A DNA stretch of 64,000 nt from positions 392,627-456,626 of the forward strand of contig NZ_MDDV01000013.1 of assembly GCF_001854885.1 (NCBI RefSeq). The letters are read 5' to 3'. This document shows positions 25,323 to 35,216 of this stretch, one piece after another. The stretch's first letter is position 1; every line of letters starts with the position of its first letter. The DNA is from Ensifer sp. LCM 4579 (GTDB lineage Bacteria; Pseudomonadota; Alphaproteobacteria; Rhizobiales; Rhizobiaceae). A program made the translations under genes and the position numbers. Under the pieces are notes generated by a model that was not told the DNA's origin, did not search any database, and saw only the letters and a program-made list of their open reading frames with translations.

Positions 25323-26486
25323 ATGTTTCAAGGTGGATTGAACTTCGCGCTCGGCGAGGAGATCGACGCATTGCGCGACAGCGTTCGCCGCTTCGCTGCC
25401 GAGCGCATTGCACCCCTGGCCGAGGAGGCCGATCGCAACAATGCCTTCCCGGCCGCGCTCTGGCGCCAGATGGGCGAGATGGGGCTGCTCGGCATCACGG
25501 CGGATGAATCGTATGGCGGTGCCGGCCTTGGCTACCTCGCCCATTGCGTGGCGATGGAAGAGATCAGCCGCGCTTCCGCCTCGGTGGGCCTGAGCTATGG
25601 CGCCCATTCCAATCTCTGCGTCAACCAGATCAACCGCAACGGCAGCCCGCCGCAGAAAGCGAAATATCTGCCGAGACTGATTTCGGGTGAGCATGTCGGG
25701 GCGCTGGCCATGTCCGAACCGGGCGCCGGTTCGGATGTCGTGTCCATGAAGCTCAGGGCCGAAAAGCGCGGCGACCGCTTCATTCTGAATGGCAGCAAGA
25801 TGTGGATCACCAACGGCCCCGACGCCGATGTGCTGGTGGTCTATGCCAAGACCGATCCGGCGGCCGGACCGCGTGGCATCAGCGCCCTCCTGGTCGAAAG
25901 GACCTTTGCCGGTTTCTCGACCGGCCAGAAGCTCGACAAGCTCGGCATGCGCGGCTCGAACACTTCGGAGCTCATCTTCAGGGACTGCGAGGTTCCGGAA
26001 GAAAACGTGCTCGGCAAGCTGGGCGAGGGTGTCAAGGTATTGATGTCGGGCCTCGACTACGAGCGGGTTGTGCTCTCCGCAGGTCCGCTCGGCATCATGG
26101 CCGCTTGCCTCGATGTCGTCGTCCCCTATCTCCATGAACGCACGCAGTTCGGGCAACCGATCGGCGAGTTTCAGTTGATGCAGGGAAAGCTTGCCGACAT
26201 GTATGTGACGTTGAACGCCGCGCGCGCCTATGTCTATGCGGTCGCTGCCGCCTGCGATCGCGGCGAGACGGCGCGCAAGGATGCCGCGGGATGCATTCTC
26301 TACGCGGCGGAGAGGGCGACTGTCATGGCGCTCGAGGCGATCCAGGCGCTTGGCGGCAACGGCTACACCAACGACTTTCCGGCCGGTCGGTTGCTGCGCG
26401 ACGCGAAGCTTTACGAGATCGGTGCCGGCACCAGCGAAATCCGCCGCATGCTGATTGGTCGTGAGATCTTTGCCGAAACGAAATAG
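25323..26486 (+). CDS. ivd: Isovaleryl-CoA dehydrogenase
   Basis: 387 residues starting [20 protein letters not shown], with GGAGGAGG just upstream; the frame extends only seven codons more. It is an acyl-CoA dehydrogenase with [20 protein letters not shown] and [20 protein letters not shown] (FAD region), [20 protein letters not shown] and the end [20 protein letters not shown]. The motif [18 protein letters not shown] carries the catalytic glutamate at the position specific to isovaleryl-CoA dehydrogenases. It converts isovaleryl-CoA to 3-methylcrotonyl-CoA, the substrate of the next enzyme. First gene of the leucine catabolic operon. Confidence 0.95.
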   Translation: MFQGGLNFALGEEIDALRDSVRRFAAERIAPLAEEADRNNAFPAALWRQMGEMGLLGITADESYGGAGLGYLAHCVAMEEISRASASVGLSYGAHSNLCVNQINRNGSPPQKAKYLPRLISGEHVGALAMSEPGAGSDVVSMKLRAEKRGDRFILNGSKMWITNGPDADVLVVYAKTDPAAGPRGISALLVERTFAGFSTGQKLDKLGMRGSNTSELIFRDCEVPEENVLGKLGEGVKVLMSGLDYERVVLSAGPLGIMAACLDVVVPYLHERTQFGQPIGEFQLMQGKLADMYVTLNAARAYVYAVAAACDRGETARKDAAGCILYAAERATVMALEAIQALGGNGYTNDFPAGRLLRDAKLYEIGAGTSEIRRMLIGREIFAETK

Positions 26487-26521
26487 CGGGGCGGAGCGAA
26501 AGGATAGGTCTGGGGGGGACC

Positions 26522-28129
26522 ATGACAATATTGCGATCGCAGATCTCGCCGTCCTCGGATGTGTTCAGGGCAAATCGCGCCGCCATGTCGGAGGCGATCT
26601 CGACCGTCGAGGAGGCGGTGCGGCTCGCCGCGGCCGGCGGCGGGGAGGCGGCGCGCGAACGTCATGTCAGCCGGGGCAAGATCCTGCCGCGGGACCGGAT
26701 TGCATCGCTGATCGACCCTGCGACGCCCTTTCTCGAGATCGGCGCGACCGCCGCGCACGGCATGTATAACGGCGACGCGCCCGGTGCCGGGCTGATCTCC
26801 GGCATCGGCCGGATCTCCGGCCGCGAATGCATGGTCGTCTGCAACGATCCGACGGTCAAAGGCGGCACCTATTATCCGATGACGGTGAAAAAGCATTTGC
26901 GGGCGCAGGAGATCGCGGCCGAGAACCGTCTCCCTTGCGTCTATCTCGTCGATTCCGGCGGTGCCAACCTGCCGAACCAGGACGAGGTCTTTCCCGATCG
27001 CGACCACTTCGGCCGCATATTCTACAACCAGGCGAACATGTCTGCGGCCGGCATTCCCCAGGTCGCAGTGGTGATGGGCTCCTGCACGGCCGGGGGCGCT
27101 TACGTGCCGGCCATGTCGGATGAGACGATCATCGTCGAGGGACAGGGCACGATTTTTCTCGCTGGTCCGCCGCTTGTTCGCGCGGCGACGGGAGAGGTGG
27201 TCTCAGCCGAGGATCTTGGCGGTGCCGATGTGCATACGCGTCTCTCCGGCGTTGCCGATCACCTCGCTCGCGACGATGCGCATGCGCTGGCGCATGCGCG
27301 CCGCGTCATTTCCGCATTGAACCGCGAAAAGCCCTGGACGGTGGAACTGCGCGCGCCTGAGCCGCCACTCTACGATCCGGGCGAAATCGCCGGTATCGTC
27401 CCCGCCGATGTGAGGACGCCCTATGAGATTCGCGAGGTCATCGCCCGTCTCGTCGACGGTTCGCGCTTCGACGAGTTCAAGGGGCGTTTCGGAACGACGC
27501 TCGTCTGCGGCTTCGCCCATGTCCACGGCATGCCGGTCGGCATCATCGCCAATAACGGTGTCCTGTTCTCCGAATCGGCACTGAAAGGCGCGCATTTTGT
27601 GGAACTCTGCGGGCAGCGCCGCATTCCGCTCGTCTTCCTGCAGAACATCACGGGCTTCATGGTCGGGCGCAAGTACGAGACCGAGGGCATCGCCAAGCAT
27701 GGCGCCAAGCTGGTGACGGCCGTCGCGACCGTAAAGGTGCCGAAGATCACCATGCTCGTCGGCGGCTCGTTCGGGGCCGGCAATTACGGCATGTGCGGCC
27801 GGGCCTTCTCGCCGCGCTTCCTCTGGACCTGGCCGAACAGCCGCATCTCCGTCATGGGCGGCGAACAGGCGGCGGGAGTACTCTCGACCGTGCGCGGCGA
27901 AGCGTTGCGTCGGGCCGGCACCCCCTGGAGCGACGAGGAGGAAGCACGTTTCCGCAAACCCGTTCTCGATCTTTTTGAACGGCAAAGCCATCCGCTTTAT
28001 GCGTCGGCGCGTCTTTGGGACGATGGCGTCATCGACCCGCGCAAGAGCCGCGAGGTTCTGGCCCTGTCGCTCTCGGCGGCGCTGAATGCGCCGATCGAGG
28101 AAACGCGTTTCGGGTTGTTCAGAATGTAA
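26522..28129 (+). CDS. mccB: 3-Methylcrotonyl-CoA carboxylase, carboxyltransferase (beta) subunit
   Basis: 535 residues. The carboxyltransferase fold shows [58 protein letters not shown] and, in the second half, [19 protein letters not shown] with [20 protein letters not shown], the pattern typical of MccB rather than propionyl-CoA carboxylase. It transfers carboxyl from biotin on MccA to 3-methylcrotonyl-CoA. It is 35 bases after ivd, with the Rid gene inserted between it and mccA. Confidence 0.95.
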   Translation: MTILRSQISPSSDVFRANRAAMSEAISTVEEAVRLAAAGGGEAARERHVSRGKILPRDRIASLIDPATPFLEIGATAAHGMYNGDAPGAGLISGIGRISGRECMVVCNDPTVKGGTYYPMTVKKHLRAQEIAAENRLPCVYLVDSGGANLPNQDEVFPDRDHFGRIFYNQANMSAAGIPQVAVVMGSCTAGGAYVPAMSDETIIVEGQGTIFLAGPPLVRAATGEVVSAEDLGGADVHTRLSGVADHLARDDAHALAHARRVISALNREKPWTVELRAPEPPLYDPGEIAGIVPADVRTPYEIREVIARLVDGSRFDEFKGRFGTTLVCGFAHVHGMPVGIIANNGVLFSESALKGAHFVELCGQRRIPLVFLQNITGFMVGRKYETEGIAKHGAKLVTAVATVKVPKITMLVGGSFGAGNYGMCGRAFSPRFLWTWPNSRISVMGGEQAAGVLSTVRGEALRRAGTPWSDEEEARFRKPVLDLFERQSHPLYASARLWDDGVIDPRKSREVLALSLSAALNAPIEETRFGLFRM

Positions 28130-28147
28130 GTCATGGAGGGGCGCGGG

Positions 28148-28531
28148 ATGAAACGCGATAATATCAATGCCATGAATGCGCCGCAGCCCCGCGGCGGCTA
28201 TTCGCAGGCGGTCAGCATCGAGAACTTCCGCCGGCTGCTCTTTGTCAGCGGCCAGATCCCGATGACATCGGACGATGTCGTGCCGGAGGGGTTTACGGCC
28301 CAGGCGCGCCAGGTGTGGCTCAACGTCGATGCGCAGTTGAAGGCCGCGGGCATGTCCAAGAACGATGTCGTGAAGGTGACGACCTATCTCGCCGACAGGC
28401 AGCACGTCGTCGAGAACCGGGAGATCCGCAACGATTATCTCGGCACCCTGGCGCCGGCGATGACGGTCGTGGTCACCGGTATCTTCGACTCGGCCTGGCT
28501 GCTCGAGGTCGAGGTGGTGGCGGCGCAGTGA
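28148..28531 (+). CDS. RidA-family protein in the leucine operon
   Basis: 127 residues from ATG 28148 (GGAGGGGCGCGGG before it; an ATG five codons upstream is an alternative). The family pattern is clear: GGYSQAVSIENFRRLLFVSG, ARQVWLNVDAQLKAAGMSKN, DVVKVTTYLADR and the end TGIFDSAWLLEVEVVAAQ. Rid proteins hydrolyse reactive enamine/imine intermediates. The arginine usual in RidA (R105 of E. coli) is not seen in the TGIFDSAWLLEVEV stretch, so deaminase activity is uncertain. It is flanked by mccB (18 bases) and mccA (16 bases). Confidence 0.88.
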   Translation: MKRDNINAMNAPQPRGGYSQAVSIENFRRLLFVSGQIPMTSDDVVPEGFTAQARQVWLNVDAQLKAAGMSKNDVVKVTTYLADRQHVVENREIRNDYLGTLAPAMTVVVTGIFDSAWLLEVEVVAAQ

Positions 28532-28547
28532 AGCGGAAGAGAGACGC

Positions 28548-30536
28548 ATGGTATCGAAGCTCCTGATTGCCAACCGCGGTGAGATTGCCTGCCGCATCAT
28601 CAGAACTGCCCATCGCCTCGGCATGCGCACCGTTGCCGTCTATTCCGACGCCGACGACGGGGCGATGCATGCGGCTCTGGCGGATGAAGCGATACGGATC
28701 GGGCCGGCACCGGCCGCCGAAAGCTATCTCTCGATCCAGCGGATCATTGCGGCGGCGAGAAGCGCTGAGGCGGACGCCATTCATCCGGGCTACGGCTTCC
28801 TTTCGGAAAATGCCGACTTTGCCGAAGCCGTCGAGGCTGCCGGCTTGATCTTCATCGGGCCGCCCGCGGATGCGATCCGCGCCATGGGCCTCAAGGACGC
28901 GGCCAAGGCGCTGATGGAGCGCGCCGGCGTTCCGGTTGTGCCGGGCTATCATGGCGATGCACAAGAGGCGGACTTCCTCGCAGGACGGGCGGCGGAAATC
29001 GGCTACCCGGTGCTGATCAAGGCACGAGCCGGCGGTGGCGGCAAGGGCATGCGGCGCGTCGAGCGGACGGAGGATTTCATCGAGGCGCTCGAATCGGCGC
29101 GGCGCGAAGCGAAGGCCGCCTTCGGCGACGGCGCGGTCTTGATCGAGAAATACCTGACGCGGCCGCGCCACATCGAGGTGCAGGTGTTCGGCGATCGCCA
29201 CGGCAACATCGTTCACCTCTTCGAGCGCGACTGCTCGCTGCAACGCCGTCACCAGAAAGTGATCGAGGAGGCCCCGGCGCCGGGCATGACGGCGGAGGTG
29301 CGCCGCGCCATGGGCGACGCCGCAGTCAGGGCGGCGCAGGCGATCGGCTATGTGGGGGCTGGCACGGTCGAATTCATTGCCGATGTGACGAATGGGCTAT
29401 GGCCGGACCGGTTCTATTTCATGGAGATGAACACACGCTTGCAGGTGGAGCACCCGGTGACGGAGGCAGTTACCGGGCTCGACCTCGTCGAATGGCAATT
29501 GCGCGTCGCCGCCGGCGAACCGCTGCCGCGACGACAGGCGGATATCGGCATCGATGGCTGGGCCTTCGAGGCACGAATCTATGCGGAAGATCCCGCCAGG
29601 GGCTTCCTGCCGGCAACGGGAGAACTGAAGCACCTGAGCTTTCCGGACGAAGGCGTGCGGATCGACTCCGGCGTACGGCAGGGCGATGCGATCACTCCCT
29701 ATTACGATCCGTTGGTTGCCAAGCTGATCGTCCATGGCGGCAATCGAGCGGCGGCCCTCGCGCGTCTGCAGGCGGCACTCAAGGGAAGCCGCATCGGCGG
29801 GACGGCGACCAATCTCGACTTTCTCATCCGGCTGACGGAGGAGCATGAATTCCGCTCCGGCAGGCCGGACACGGGACTGATCGACCGCGAGATCGAACGA
29901 CTGACGGCACCGGTCGCCCCGGACGACGAAGAACTGGCATTGGCGGCGATCGTTTCGACCGATGTGCTCCGGCCGATCGCCTCCCACGATCCGTGGCTAT
30001 CGCTTGGCCATTGGCAGATCTGGGGTGACGCGGACCGGACCGTCATGATCGACCATGCGGGCGGGCACTCGGTCGTGACGCTGAAGGCGCGCGGGCGTGA
30101 CCAGTTCGCGGTTCATGCGGGTACGAGCACATTTCCCGTGCTGGTGCTGGAGCGTTTCGAGAACGGCGCCAGTGTCGAGGTATCGGGCCGGCGGCGGGCG
30201 CTGCGCTTCGTTCGCCAGGGCGAGACATTGACCCTGTTTGTCGACGGCCGCAACCTGACTTTCCAGTTGCCGGACCATTTCGCTGGCGCACACGGCGGAG
30301 AAATCGCCGACGACGAACTCATCGCGCCGATGCCGGGACTGATCAAGTTGGTCCGGGTCGGGGCGGGGGAGGCTGTGGCCAAGGGCCAACCGCTCGTCGT
30401 CATGGAGGCAATGAAAATGGAATTGACCCTTTCGGCAGCGCGCGAGGGAACTGTCGCGAGCGTGCTCGTGGCCGAGGGCGCGCGGGTCAGCGAAGGTACG
30501 GTGCTCGTGACGCTACAAGAGGAGGCAGCCGAATGA
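28548..30536 (+). CDS. mccA: 3-Methylcrotonyl-CoA carboxylase, biotin-carrying (alpha) subunit
   Basis: 662 residues. The biotin carboxylase half begins KLLIANRGEIACRIIRTAHR, has the glycine loop KARAGGGGKGMRRVE and the MNTRLQVEHPVTEAVTGLDL motif. The C-terminal biotinyl domain carries VVMEAMKMELT with the target lysine at about 623. It carboxylates its own biotin using ATP and bicarbonate. The stop overlaps the next gene (ATGA, 30533-30536), which suggests coupled translation with the lyase. Confidence 0.96.
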   Translation: MVSKLLIANRGEIACRIIRTAHRLGMRTVAVYSDADDGAMHAALADEAIRIGPAPAAESYLSIQRIIAAARSAEADAIHPGYGFLSENADFAEAVEAAGLIFIGPPADAIRAMGLKDAAKALMERAGVPVVPGYHGDAQEADFLAGRAAEIGYPVLIKARAGGGGKGMRRVERTEDFIEALESARREAKAAFGDGAVLIEKYLTRPRHIEVQVFGDRHGNIVHLFERDCSLQRRHQKVIEEAPAPGMTAEVRRAMGDAAVRAAQAIGYVGAGTVEFIADVTNGLWPDRFYFMEMNTRLQVEHPVTEAVTGLDLVEWQLRVAAGEPLPRRQADIGIDGWAFEARIYAEDPARGFLPATGELKHLSFPDEGVRIDSGVRQGDAITPYYDPLVAKLIVHGGNRAAALARLQAALKGSRIGGTATNLDFLIRLTEEHEFRSGRPDTGLIDREIERLTAPVAPDDEELALAAIVSTDVLRPIASHDPWLSLGHWQIWGDADRTVMIDHAGGHSVVTLKARGRDQFAVHAGTSTFPVLVLERFENGASVEVSGRRRALRFVRQGETLTLFVDGRNLTFQLPDHFAGAHGGEIADDELIAPMPGLIKLVRVGAGEAVAKGQPLVVMEAMKMELTLSAAREGTVASVLVAEGARVSEGTVLVTLQEEAAE

Positions 30537-31402
30537 CCTCGCAGCGGGCAGGACATGTCACGATCGTCGAGGTGGCGCCCCGCGACGGGCTTCAGAACGA
30601 GCCGCGCCTGGTCGACACGGCCGACAAGATCAGGCTCGTCGATCTCCTTTCCGATTGCGGCTACGAACGAATAGAAGTGACGAGCTTCGTCAGCCCGCGC
30701 TGGGTGCCGCAGATGGCCGACGCGCCGGCCGTCCTGTCGGGCATAAGGCGGCGGCTGGGCACGCGCTACGCCGCATTGACACCCAATATGCAGGGGTTCG
30801 AGGCGGCGATTGCCGCCGGTGCCGACGAGGTGGCGATCTTCGCCTCCGCCTCGGAGGCCTTTTCGCAGAAGAACATAAATTGCTCGATCGCCGAGAGCAT
30901 CGAGCGATTTCGTCCGGTCGCTAAGGCGGCCCATCACCGCCGTATTCCGCTGCGCGGCTATGTGAGTTGCGTCATCGAGTGTCCCTATCAGGGCGCCATT
31001 GCGCCGGAGGCGGTTTTGCGCGTCGCGCGGCTTCTGGCCGATCTCGGCTGCTATGAAATCAGCCTCGGCGACACGATCGGCCGCGGCACGCCGAAGGCCG
31101 TCGATGCGATGCTCGCGGCAGTGCTCGGCGAGATTGCCGCGAGCAAGCTCGCGGGCCATTTTCATGATACGTCCGGGCGGGCGCTCGATAATATCGCCGC
31201 TGCCCTCGATCATGGGCTGAGGGTGTTCGATGCCTCCGTGGCCGGCCTCGGCGGCTGCCCCTATGCTCCGGGGGCGGCGGGCAATGTCGACACGCTTGCG
31301 GTGAACGCCTTCCTGCGTCGAAAGGGATTCTCTACGGGCCTTGACGGGGAGAAGCTCGATCACGCCGCAGCCTTCGCCCGGTCCCTATTAGGTGCCCCAT
31401 GA
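30533..31402 (+). CDS. hmgL: Hydroxymethylglutaryl-CoA lyase
   Basis: 289 residues. VTIVEVAPRDGLQNEPRLVD carries the catalytic R-D pair of HMG-CoA lyases; SFVSPRWVPQMADA, HFHDTSGRALDNI (metal histidines) and the signature GLGGCPYAPGAAGNVDT with the active-site cysteine are present. It splits HMG-CoA to acetyl-CoA and acetoacetate, the last step of leucine breakdown. It overlaps mccA by four bases and the next gene by four bases. Confidence 0.96.
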   Translation: MTSQRAGHVTIVEVAPRDGLQNEPRLVDTADKIRLVDLLSDCGYERIEVTSFVSPRWVPQMADAPAVLSGIRRRLGTRYAALTPNMQGFEAAIAAGADEVAIFASASEAFSQKNINCSIAESIERFRPVAKAAHHRRIPLRGYVSCVIECPYQGAIAPEAVLRVARLLADLGCYEISLGDTIGRGTPKAVDAMLAAVLGEIAASKLAGHFHDTSGRALDNIAAALDHGLRVFDASVAGLGGCPYAPGAAGNVDTLAVNAFLRRKGFSTGLDGEKLDHAAAFARSLLGAP

Positions 31403-32184
31403 CCTATGACACGATTCGAATTCTCGTCGAGGATCGCGGTATCGCCCGGCTGACTCTTGCCCGGCCCGAAAAGCACAATGCCCTTTCCGCGGTGATGATC
31501 GGCGAACTCACCGACGCAGCCGTCAGGCTCGGTGCCGATGCGGCAGTGCGCGCGGTCGTGCTCGATGCCGAAGGGAAGAGTTTCTGCGCGGGGGGCGATC
31601 TCGAATGGATGCGCGAGCAGTTTGCCGCTGATCGGCAGACGCGGATCGCCGAGGCGATGCGGCTGGCGATGATGCTCAAGACGCTGAATGAACTGCCGAA
31701 ACCGCTGGTCGCGCGCGTGCACGGCAATGCCTTCGGCGGCGGCGTCGGGCTGATGAGCGTCTGCGACGCCGTAGTTGCGGCGAAGGGGGTGAAGTTCGGT
31801 CTGACGGAAGCGCGGCTTGGATTGATCCCCGCCACGATCAGTCCCTATGTCGTTGCCCGGATCGGCGAGGGAAGGGCCCGGCCACTCTTCATGTCCGGGC
31901 GGCTTTTCGAAGCGCAAGAGGCGACGACCGCAGGGCTGGTGACGGCGGTTGTCGATGCCGCCCAGTTGGACGCCGCGATCGAAGCCGAAATCCTATCCTA
32001 TCTTGCCGCCGCTCCCGGAGCAGCCGGGCGGGCCAAGCGGTTGGCGCGGTCGCTAGGTGCTCCCATCACCGATGCGATCATCGCGGCGACGATCGAGCGG
32101 CTCGCCGATACCTGGGAGACGGACGAAGCACGGGAAGGGGTATCGGCCTTTTTCGAGCGCCGCGAGCCGTCCTGGCGCGCTTGA
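31399..32184 (+). CDS. Enoyl-CoA hydratase, probably methylglutaconyl-CoA hydratase
   Basis: 261 residues of crotonase fold: ARLTLARPEKHNALSAVMIG, the oxyanion-hole segments EGKSFCAGGDLEWMREQFA and VHGNAFGGGVGLMSVCDAVV, and the catalytic-glutamate region KFGLTEARLGLIPATISPYV. Operon position after mccBA and hmgL identifies the expected missing step, hydration of 3-methylglutaconyl-CoA to HMG-CoA (LiuC). It starts at an ATGA-type overlap with hmgL. Confidence 0.92.
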   Translation: MTYDTIRILVEDRGIARLTLARPEKHNALSAVMIGELTDAAVRLGADAAVRAVVLDAEGKSFCAGGDLEWMREQFAADRQTRIAEAMRLAMMLKTLNELPKPLVARVHGNAFGGGVGLMSVCDAVVAAKGVKFGLTEARLGLIPATISPYVVARIGEGRARPLFMSGRLFEAQEATTAGLVTAVVDAAQLDAAIEAEILSYLAAAPGAAGRAKRLARSLGAPITDAIIAATIERLADTWETDEAREGVSAFFERREPSWRA

Positions 32185-32197
32185 GCTCTGCTTGCGC

Positions 32198-32226
32198 TTG
32201 AACTGATCAGAATTCGATCCTATTTT
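32198..32226 (+). promoter_or_regulatory. Sigma-70-type promoter of the RES/Xre module
   Basis: TTGAAC at 32198-32203 and TATTTT at 32221-32226 are separated by 17 bases. Transcription would start near 32233, about 30 bases before the antitoxin ATG. The spacer contains the first of the two CTGATCA repeats. Confidence 0.6.
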
Positions 32227-32242
32227 TACACCAAGCTGATCA
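32203..32242 (+). repeat. Paired CTGATCA repeats, candidate toxin-antitoxin operator
   Basis: CTGATCA, containing the palindrome TGATCA, occurs at 32203-32209 and again at 32236-32242, 33 bases apart (about three DNA turns). One copy lies in the promoter spacer and one just after the expected start site. This is where Xre-type antitoxins bind to repress their own operon. Confidence 0.55.
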
Positions 32243-32261
32243 AAACAGGATTGAATTGGTC

Positions 32262-32633
32262 ATGATCGCTGTCGATTTCGACATTACCGCTGCGCGCTTC
32301 GGAGAGGACCACTCGCCGTATCTGTCGGCCCGCCTGGTTGCCGACCGGCTGGGCGTAACGCTCGCGGAACTCGCCAAGCTGATCGGCGTCGCCCGCAACA
32401 CCTTGACCGCCAAGTCCGGGCTGCGAAAGGTCGACAGCGCGCTGAGCCAGGTCGTGCGCATCCTTGCAATGGCATCGGAAATGGCGGGGGACGAGACCCG
32501 TGCCGTCATCTGGTTCAAGCATCAGCCGATCCCGGGCTGGGCCGGGAAGACGGCCTATGATCTGGTGGGCGAAGGCAAGGCCGACAAGGTGCTTGCCTAT
32601 CTCGAGTCCGTGCGCGCCGGCGTCTATTCCTGA
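32262..32633 (+). CDS. Xre/MbcA/ParS-type antitoxin (DUF2384)
   Basis: About 123 residues starting MIAVDFDITAARFGEDHSPY (a TTG at 32256 is another possible start). An Xre-like helix-turn-helix is seen in DRLGVTLAELAKLIGVARNTLTAK. The C-terminal toxin-binding domain has the typical ALSQVVRILAMASEMAGDE and WFKHQPIPGWAGKTAYDLVGEGKADKVLAYLESV (the 'P.....G.TP.DLL..G' region). It should neutralise the RES toxin and repress the operon. The stop TGA shares one base with the toxin ATG. Confidence 0.92.
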   Translation: MIAVDFDITAARFGEDHSPYLSARLVADRLGVTLAELAKLIGVARNTLTAKSGLRKVDSALSQVVRILAMASEMAGDETRAVIWFKHQPIPGWAGKTAYDLVGEGKADKVLAYLESVRAGVYS

Positions 32634-33142
32634 TGACGCCAGCCGAGCCGACGGAGCTCTGGCGCGCCTTCGTGCCGCGCTGGGCGCATATGCCGCTTTC
32701 CGGTGAGGGTGCCGCCCGATTCGGTGGCCGATGGAATCCAATCGGCACGCCGACGATCTATGCGGCGCGCGAGCTTTCCACCGCCTGGGCGGAATACAAC
32801 CAGGGTTTCGTCCAGCATCCGGCGCTTATCGTGAAGCTGGAACTGCGCGACGCGAAGCTTGCGGACCTTACAGACGCCGGCGTGCTCGCCGAACTCGGCG
32901 TTGAGGAGACCATTCACCGCTGCGAATGGCGCGAGGCACTCGACCGGGGAGTGGCGCCGCAGACGCACACCGCGCACGCGAACCTCGTCGCCCGTGGGTT
33001 TCACGGCGTGATCTACCCGTCCTTCATGTCGCCCGGCGGCACCTGTGCCGCGCTCTGGCGCTGGAATGGCAAGAATGGGCCGAGGCTCGACGTCGTCGAT
33101 CCCGAGGGCCGACTGCCGAAATCGCCTGCGTCGTGGCTTTAG
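32633..33142 (+). CDS. RES-domain toxin
   Basis: 169 residues. The RES fold is recognised by GEGAARFGGRWNPIGTPTIY (the conserved arginine/GGRWN region), AARELSTAWAEYNQ (glutamate), and a later VARGFHGVIYPSFMSPGGTCAALWRW with the serine of the R-E-S triad. Family members of this type ADP-ribosylate or degrade NAD+ and stop growth. It is immediately downstream of its antitoxin and ends 61 bases before the convergent cysA. Confidence 0.92.
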   Translation: MTPAEPTELWRAFVPRWAHMPLSGEGAARFGGRWNPIGTPTIYAARELSTAWAEYNQGFVQHPALIVKLELRDAKLADLTDAGVLAELGVEETIHRCEWREALDRGVAPQTHTAHANLVARGFHGVIYPSFMSPGGTCAALWRWNGKNGPRLDVVDPEGRLPKSPASWL

Positions 33143-33203
33143 GTCCGACTGTCCCGCCTCGATCCTCGACTTCCGTCGGGCGCTCGTCTCGACAGATCGC
33201 CCA

Positions 33204-34313
33204 TCAGGTCCCTGTCGGAGCCAGTTCGATCGCTGACGTTTGCGCCTGCAGCGGCGGCGCCGTCAAATCTTCCTTCCTGCGGTAGAGCTTCCATTTTGTC
33301 GGCCGGAAGGCGATGCGGCTTTGATCCACCGACGATGCGCGCTCCGGCGGCAACTCGATCTCGACTGATGGGTGGGCGCTGCCCAGATTGAGTTCGAGGT
33401 GGCGTGTGCCGGCGACGCGTCGGCTCCCGGTGACAAGGCCGGCGAGGCAGCCGCCGCAGCCGTCGACGAGTTCGACGTCGTGCGGGCGGAAATAGAGCGT
33501 TGCCGGCCCGTCCGCTTCGTTTGCGTCACGCAGGCCGATCGGCCGATCCTCGAACCGGATCTCGCCGCTCGCAAGCGTCACGTTCAGGCCGCTCGACTGG
33601 CCGATAAAGCGGTAGACGAAGGGCGAGACCGGGTGGTCGTAGATCTCGTCGGGCGTGCCGACCTGCTCGATCGCGCCTTTGCTCATCACCACGACGCGAT
33701 CGGCAAGCTCGAGCGCTTCCTCCTGATCATGGGTGACGAACACGGTGGTGTGGCCGGTGCGGTCGTGGATTTCGCGCAGCCACTTGCGCAGTTCCTTGCG
33801 CACCTGCGCATCGAGCGCGCCGAAAGGCTCGTCGAGCAGCAGCACATTGGGTTCGACCGCCATGGCGCGGGCGAGCGCCACGCGCTGGCGCTGGCCGCCG
33901 GAAAGCTGGGCGGGGTAGCGTTTCTCCAGCCCGGAGAGCTGCACGAGGTCGATGAGGTCGAGCGCCCGCCGGCGGATCTCCGCGACCGGTGGCCGCCGCC
34001 TGGCAGGCCGGACCTTGAGCCCGAAGGAGATGTTGTCGAGCACCGTCATGTGCCGGAACAGCGCGTAGTGCTGGAAGACGAAGCCGATGTTGCGCTGCTG
34101 CACGCTTTTCTTCGACGCATCCTCGTCGCCGAAGAAGATCGTGCCTTCGGTCGGGCTTTCGAGCCCGGCTATCAGCCGGAGCAGCGTCGTCTTGCCGGAG
34201 CCGGAGGGGCCGAGCAGGGCGATCAGTTCGCCGGAGCGGATATCGAGCGAGACGTCGTCGAGCGCCGGGAAGCGGCCGAATGCCTTGCGTATGTTCTGAA
34301 CGCGGACTTCCAT
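33204..34313 (-). CDS. cysA: Sulfate/thiosulfate ABC transporter ATPase
   Basis: 369 residues. The ABC domain has Walker [42 protein letters not shown] and VTHDQEEAL. The C-terminal regulatory domain (TOBE-like) contains [13 protein letters not shown], typical of CysA. It energises the CysTW permease. It is the last gene of the four-gene sulfate operon, 15 bases after cysW. Confidence 0.95.
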   Translation of the reverse strand: MEVRVQNIRKAFGRFPALDDVSLDIRSGELIALLGPSGSGKTTLLRLIAGLESPTEGTIFFGDEDASKKSVQQRNIGFVFQHYALFRHMTVLDNISFGLKVRPARRRPPVAEIRRRALDLIDLVQLSGLEKRYPAQLSGGQRQRVALARAMAVEPNVLLLDEPFGALDAQVRKELRKWLREIHDRTGHTTVFVTHDQEEALELADRVVVMSKGAIEQVGTPDEIYDHPVSPFVYRFIGQSSGLNVTLASGEIRFEDRPIGLRDANEADGPATLYFRPHDVELVDGCGGCLAGLVTGSRRVAGTRHLELNLGSAHPSVEIELPPERASSVDQSRIAFRPTKWKLYRRKEDLTAPPLQAQTSAIELAPTGT

Positions 34314-34328
34314 GGATGTCTGGACCTT

Positions 34329-35216
34329 TCAATGCCTGCGGCTTGCAGCGATCTCGTCGCTGTAGCGCAGTTCAAGCGCCGTCTTCAGGACGAGCGTCAC
34401 CAGCGCCAGAAGCGCAAGGAGTGCTGCGACCGCAAATGCGGCGACGAAGTTGTATTCGTTGTAGAGGATCTCGACCTGCAACGGCATCGTGTTCGTCTGG
34501 CCGCGGATATGGCCGGAAACCACCGAGACGGCGCCGAACTCGCCCATGGCCCGGGCGTTGCAGAGAAGCACGCCGTAAAGCAGGCCCCATTTGATGTTCG
34601 GCAGCGTCACATGCCAGAAGGTCTGCCAGCCGGTGGCCCCGAGCGACAGGGCCGCCTCCTCGTCGCTGGTGCCTTGCTCCTGCATCAGTGGGATCAGTTC
34701 GCGGGCGACGAAGGGGAATGTCACGAAGACGGTGGCGAGCACCAGCCCGGGAACGGCGAAGAGGATCTGGAGGCCGTAGCTTTGCAGGAGAGGGCCGAGC
34801 GCGCTGTTGGCGCCGAAGAGCAACACAAAGACGAGACCCGAAATGACCGGCGATACGGAAAACGGCAGGTCGATCAGCGTCGTCAGGAACGCCTTGCCCT
34901 TGAACTCGAACTTGGCGATCGCCCAGGCCGCCGCCACCCCGAAGGCGAGATTGAGCGGGACGGCGATTCCAGCGACGGTGAGCGTCAGGATGATGGCCGA
35001 AAAGGTTTCCGGGTCTGCGAGAGCCGCGAGGAACTCGCCTGCCCCCTTCCGGAACGCCTCTATGAACACCGTTGTGAGCGGCAGGAGCAGGAAGAGGGCG
35101 ACGAAGCCGAGCGCGACCGCGGTCAGGACCGCGCGGGCAAGCCGGCTCTCCGAGGTTGCCGCATCGACCAGACTTGGTGGCGCGGCGGCCGAAGCCGAAC
35201 TTATATCATGAGCCAT
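34329..35216 (-). CDS. cysW: Sulfate ABC transporter permease CysW
   Basis: 295 residues from ATG 35216, eight bases after GGAG; an in-frame ATG at 35222 sits too close to that site. Six hydrophobic helices are visible (e.g. [61 protein letters not shown]). The coupling loop [21 protein letters not shown] is the CysW type and the inner segment [20 protein letters not shown] is diagnostic. Its start lies inside the end of cysT. Confidence 0.95.
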   Translation of the reverse strand: MAHDISSASAAAPPSLVDAATSESRLARAVLTAVALGFVALFLLLPLTTVFIEAFRKGAGEFLAALADPETFSAIILTLTVAGIAVPLNLAFGVAAAWAIAKFEFKGKAFLTTLIDLPFSVSPVISGLVFVLLFGANSALGPLLQSYGLQILFAVPGLVLATVFVTFPFVARELIPLMQEQGTSDEEAALSLGATGWQTFWHVTLPNIKWGLLYGVLLCNARAMGEFGAVSVVSGHIRGQTNTMPLQVEILYNEYNFVAAFAVAALLALLALVTLVLKTALELRYSDEIAASRRH

